Shown: positions 20,921 through 23,603 of the stretch, piece by piece
Layout: the number at the start of each line of letters is the position of its first letter
Numbering within the stretch: the stretch's first letter is position 1
Assembly: GCA_026260175.1 (NCBI GenBank)
Contig: JAKCWW010008214.1
Span: 3,195-26,797, forward strand
Reading direction: 5' to 3'
Length of the DNA: 23,603 bases
Source of the DNA: Reticulitermes lucifugus
Taxonomy: Eukaryota; Arthropoda; Insecta; Blattodea; Rhinotermitidae
The notes under the pieces: generated by a model
The model's database searches: none
What the model was told of the DNA's origin: nothing
What the model saw: only the letters and a program-made list of their open reading frames with translations
Position numbers and translations under genes: made by a program

Positions 20921-21630
20921 CTGCAACATCACAAGGTAATAACTAAGGAATAATTTTCCTTACATAATCAGCTGGGGTATTTAGCAAATGTAGATTAAAT
21001 TCTTACAAATATTTAAAATATAACTACGTCTCATTTTAAAATTGGTAAAACTTAACTGTAAAAGCACTACAACTGGCCCCTTAATCACAACAATGGACAT
21101 TAAAGATCTCTCTTCCCTTCGAGTTAATATTCATAAAGTATTCTTGGGATATGTGAATTTTCAGTCCTTCCTAAATGTACAAACCACCTAATTTGATAAC
21201 CTTGTTATGCGCATGATATCTGTAATTCACAGTTGCTTACACTGGCACCGTACTTACGATCAAGCAGCTGCACAACCAGTCCCTACATATACATCTGCTT
21301 TCAGAACATCTGTTACTAGCCATTTTTGGTTATTATGCTAAAAATCTGAACTCATACACTGTTTTAATTTAAAGTTATGAAAAAATAAATAAAACAAAGA
21401 TGCTCATTGATAGTTGTTACATTAATGAAACATAAAAATCTAATTACTGAAAAAGTTTGTCAAACGCTTGTCAATTAGAAATATTCAGCTAAAGATACTG
21501 ACTGCGTTAATTAGGCATGTTTAATGCAATTGTAAAATCTTGCACACCCCCCCCCCCCANCCAAAAAAAAAAGCAAGACAACAAGACATCTTGGAAATCA
21601 CACACTTAATACCCACAATGATATACATAC
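20921..21630. other. Intron of the minus-strand gene, with an N in a poly-C run
   Basis: Intron if the 21631 exon is right. An ATG-led 22-codon minus-strand frame ends at a good donor (GTAAGT, 21258-21253) but in the wrong phase for the 20755 exon. A poly-C run with one N and adjacent poly-A (21547-21572) marks uncertain base calling. Confidence 0.5.
21547..21572. repeat. Poly-C / poly-A low-complexity run with ambiguous base
   Basis: Twelve C, then A, an N at 21560, then CC and ten A. The length is likely unreliable. Confidence 0.9.
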
Positions 21631-21666
21631 TCCTTCTGTTCCAGTGTGAGACTACATACAGTTCTT
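21631..21666 (-). CDS. 36-base candidate microexon upstream of the 20755 exon
   Basis: Minus strand. The acceptor is aacactcag and the donor is gtatgt (21630-21625). It reads one base, then RTVCSLTLEQK and two bases (GA) that with the next exon make Asp, giving LEQKD|ISLES in a continuous frame. Acceptor options at 21666 and three bases further on (cag|aag) keep the same phase. The frame has a stop 18 bases upstream, so it cannot be much longer. Too short to be certain from sequence alone. Confidence 0.45.
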
Positions 21667-22889
21667 CTGAGTGTTAAAATTATTCTTCACAAATACACAG
21701 TTATCTTTACTATTAACAAGAATTTATACTTTGTTGGTGACAGGTTTTCTTTTCCCAATGTAACTTCAGAAAGTCAGGACAGACAGGATTGGGACATACC
21801 TATTAGGCCTGTGCTGACAATGTTAATTCACTGCAGAGAAACATAAATATCAACAGGCCTTCTTACTTCACTCTCCTCCCATTGGTCTACCACCATCTTG
21901 TCTCTCCTTCACTTACATTTCTTGCTCTCCTGCCTTATCTTCCCAATCTGTACTTTTTCTTTTTCATTTGTAATTCCCTAATTGTCCAGCATTTTTTCCT
22001 TCCCCGTTCCAATTCACTTCACTCAGAAATTACCCTTTCAAAAGCCCCATTTTGTTTCTCTGCACTCTTACTTCTAGCCCATCTCCTACTGGCCCGGCCA
22101 CGGTTCTACCATTATCCATGCAGTTCCTATACCATCAACCTTTTCTGTGTGTAGCATACCCATCTACAATGATGATGGAGGCAGCAGAATCCTCTGAAAC
22201 GTAAGTACCCTTCCACCCAACTACACAGCATCACATCCCAAAAGACAGCAATACTAAACATGTTGTTCTGACAACCTGATATCAGGATGTTGAATAGTGA
22301 CCCAGAAGCACTGCCAAACTGTTGCTACCTTCTCACATGACAAATCCCTCAAAACCAAAACCTTAAATTCTTTCTACTACTAAAGAATTAACATCTAGCA
22401 TGTTTTCTTCACAACATTCCATTTCTATGAAACATGACATAAACATCAGCAGCTACTGCATCTTCAATCCCTAAGCTAAAGAATCTATATGGCCAGTAAG
22501 AAAAAAGGGTGTTTTCAAACACGGGAAGTGAATAAAAACGGAAAACACACTTCAATATTCCGAAGTTCTCTGTTAACAGTATTTTTATATTCCCATTTCA
22601 CCACTACCAGTAACACTGGGGCTACAACAAACATGTTACATGCTTTACAATTCAAGGATTAAGAAGGCAACATCAATAGGAAGATGACATGTGACTGTTT
22701 GAAAGATGCATTCTCAATCAATGACATTAGGAATATAAAAGTAGCATAATTTGTGTAAAATCACACACACACCCAAACTGCAAGTTACTGACTGCACAAC
22801 AGGGTAACATACAAACAAATATTTGTACACACAAAACTACATAAAGTGAAGTACATTTAAATAGGACTGAACGTTTGTTACCAACATAC
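21667..22889. other. Pyrimidine-rich and AT-rich DNA, no supported gene
   Basis: 21860-22120 is strongly C/T-biased, so its Leu/Phe/Pro-rich frame is not evidence of coding. An ATG cluster at 22169-22177 followed by a good + strand donor at 22201 is discussed as a finding. Confidence 0.5.
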
Positions 22890-23061
22890 CAACAAAGGTA
22901 GGGGACAAAACCCCAGTGCAAGAGTTATGGTTGCCTCAGCAAAGGGAAGACACAACTGGTAACTTTTATCCAGTGTTGATGTCTCTGAATATTGGCTTCG
23001 AAAAGCGCGTATCAGGGCAGGCATGGATAGGAGTTCTTTCAACAGGGTACGATATATCTTA
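22890..23061 (-). CDS. Candidate internal exon, unidentified
   Basis: Minus strand. A long pyrimidine tract (about 23160-23070) leads to acceptor ctgatcag. Then come one base and 57 codons up to donor TTG|GTATGT (22889-22884). The peptide begins KIYRTLLKELLSMPALIRAF and contains RSQYSETSTLDKSYQLCL. Several CpG survive here (22999-23010) in an otherwise CpG-depleted region, as happens when codons are under selection. The opening IYR...LL with a later R-x-F is faintly like an LYR-motif mitochondrial protein, but this is not a confident match. It ends in phase 0, whereas the 21631 exon needs phase 2, so an intervening exon or a different gene is required. Confidence 0.3.
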
Positions 23062-23156
23062 CTGATCAGATGACAGGGCAGGTACAGAGGCAGGAGATGA
23101 AAGGAAAGCAAAAAGTGGAAGGAGAAGACTGGGGAAAAATGGTTGTTTCTTCTATA

Positions 23157-23455
23157 AGGGTCAGTCAAAAAGTAATACCTCCTATCTTTTATGGCGTGCT
23201 ATTTACAAGTTGGACACATGAAAATTTCACAGAACTTCACTATAACATTCCTGGAAGGCATAGTTGTTTTTCAACATAGTGTCCATCTTTGTTGACAATC
23301 TTCTTCCACCAAAAACAAACAAGAGCATGCATTCCCACCTCGCAGAAGTTGTTCTCCGTCCTCTGCAGCCATTGGCGCAAGGCAATCTGCAGTGCCTTGT
23401 CATTTACATAATGCCGTAGTCACAGGCTTACTTCCAAAGGACCGAACAGGTGATA
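23157..23455 (-). mobile_element. Mariner remnant: 3' terminal repeat and C-terminal transposase fragment
   Basis: A TA at 23155-23156 is followed by agggtcagtcaaaaagtaat, a mariner-type terminal repeat. On the minus strand, the frame ending at TAG 23240-23242 reads backward through KKIVNKDGHYVEK, ALRQWLQRTENNFCEVGMHA and NDKALQIA to YHLFGPLEVSL, with one internal stop after that motif. YHLFGPL normally follows the third catalytic Asp of the D34D triad. Homology stops at about 23455, so the 5' part and the other terminal repeat are missing. It is inactive, and a third subfamily compared with the elements at 15657 and 16361. Confidence 0.9.
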
Positions 23456-23603
23456 ACACTATGTAACGAATTTTTATTTATTTTTTGTTCCTGAGTAGTA
23501 ACTGTTATTTCCTAATTCCTTATGCCTCATAAGTATAGACAATGGCCATTATTCCCCACAAACTTTGCTTTTGTGACCAGGACAGTGATATTTTGAAATT
23601 AAA
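23456..23603. other. AT-rich flank, nothing recognised
   Basis: No open frame, repeat or signal that I can support to the right of the mariner fragment. Confidence 0.5.

Noticed and set aside
21253-21330. ATG-led minus-strand first exon (MASNRCSESRC...) ending at GTAAGT
   Set aside because: It ends in phase 0, which gives a short stop-containing frame when joined to the exon at 20755. No other partner was found.
21798-21835. Short minus-strand exon between tttctctgcag and AG|GTATGT
   Set aside because: Splice sites are good, but all three frames contain a stop. At best it is a non-coding or poison exon.
21882-22154. 90-codon Leu/Phe-rich frame resembling a membrane protein
   Set aside because: The hydrophobicity comes from a C/T-biased tract. 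No splice sites or family support it.

Overview
The window is animal nuclear DNA with split genes, GT-AG introns and transposon debris. It is most likely from an insect, and I suspect a cockroach or termite (Blattodea). That lineage guess rests on a dispersed tRNA-derived SINE whose chance translation (SAEIKERVELYLYSPSGPS-like; HCIGGWVGPR-like) I remember from that group, plus mariner remnants. There is no bacterial-style operon, CRISPR array, rRNA or intact tRNA.

Positions 1-10165 (+ strand): a 5'-truncated gene for an atypical dual-specificity phosphatase of the DUSP22/DUSP15 (JSP1/JKAP) family. Five coding exons (887-1003, 2109-2233, 6623-6794, 8007-8185, 9102-9432) join in compatible phases into about 307 residues. 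The general-acid Asp and the active-site HCLAGMSRS loop are intact. Their spacing implies that about seven N-terminal residues, probably a myristoylation-type leader, sit on an exon upstream of the window. Beyond the phosphatase fold the protein has an unusual Cys-rich segment and a long Ser/Thr-Pro-rich tail. The introns carry SINE copies and a second repeat.

Positions 10166-13500: AT-rich, CpG-poor, apparently non-coding, with one SINE fragment. Positions 13500-23100: the best coding signals lie on the minus strand. They are a 3'-terminal exon (13612-13810) followed by a close AATAAA, a second exon (20755-20920) and a 36-base exon (21631-21666) that splices to it in phase. Weaker candidates lie at 20463-20551 and 22890-23061. 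I cannot identify the product or say whether this is one gene or two. Three different mariner remnants sit among these exons (15657-15960 minus, 16361-17314 plus with both inverted repeats, 23157-23455 minus).

The most striking large-scale feature is a sharp CpG cliff near 5930, inside the phosphatase intron. The first 660 bases hold 35 CpG by hand count, while 5941-6600 holds one. The exons on both sides make one in-phase protein, so the cliff is not obviously an assembly chimera. It looks like the edge of a germline-methylated domain.
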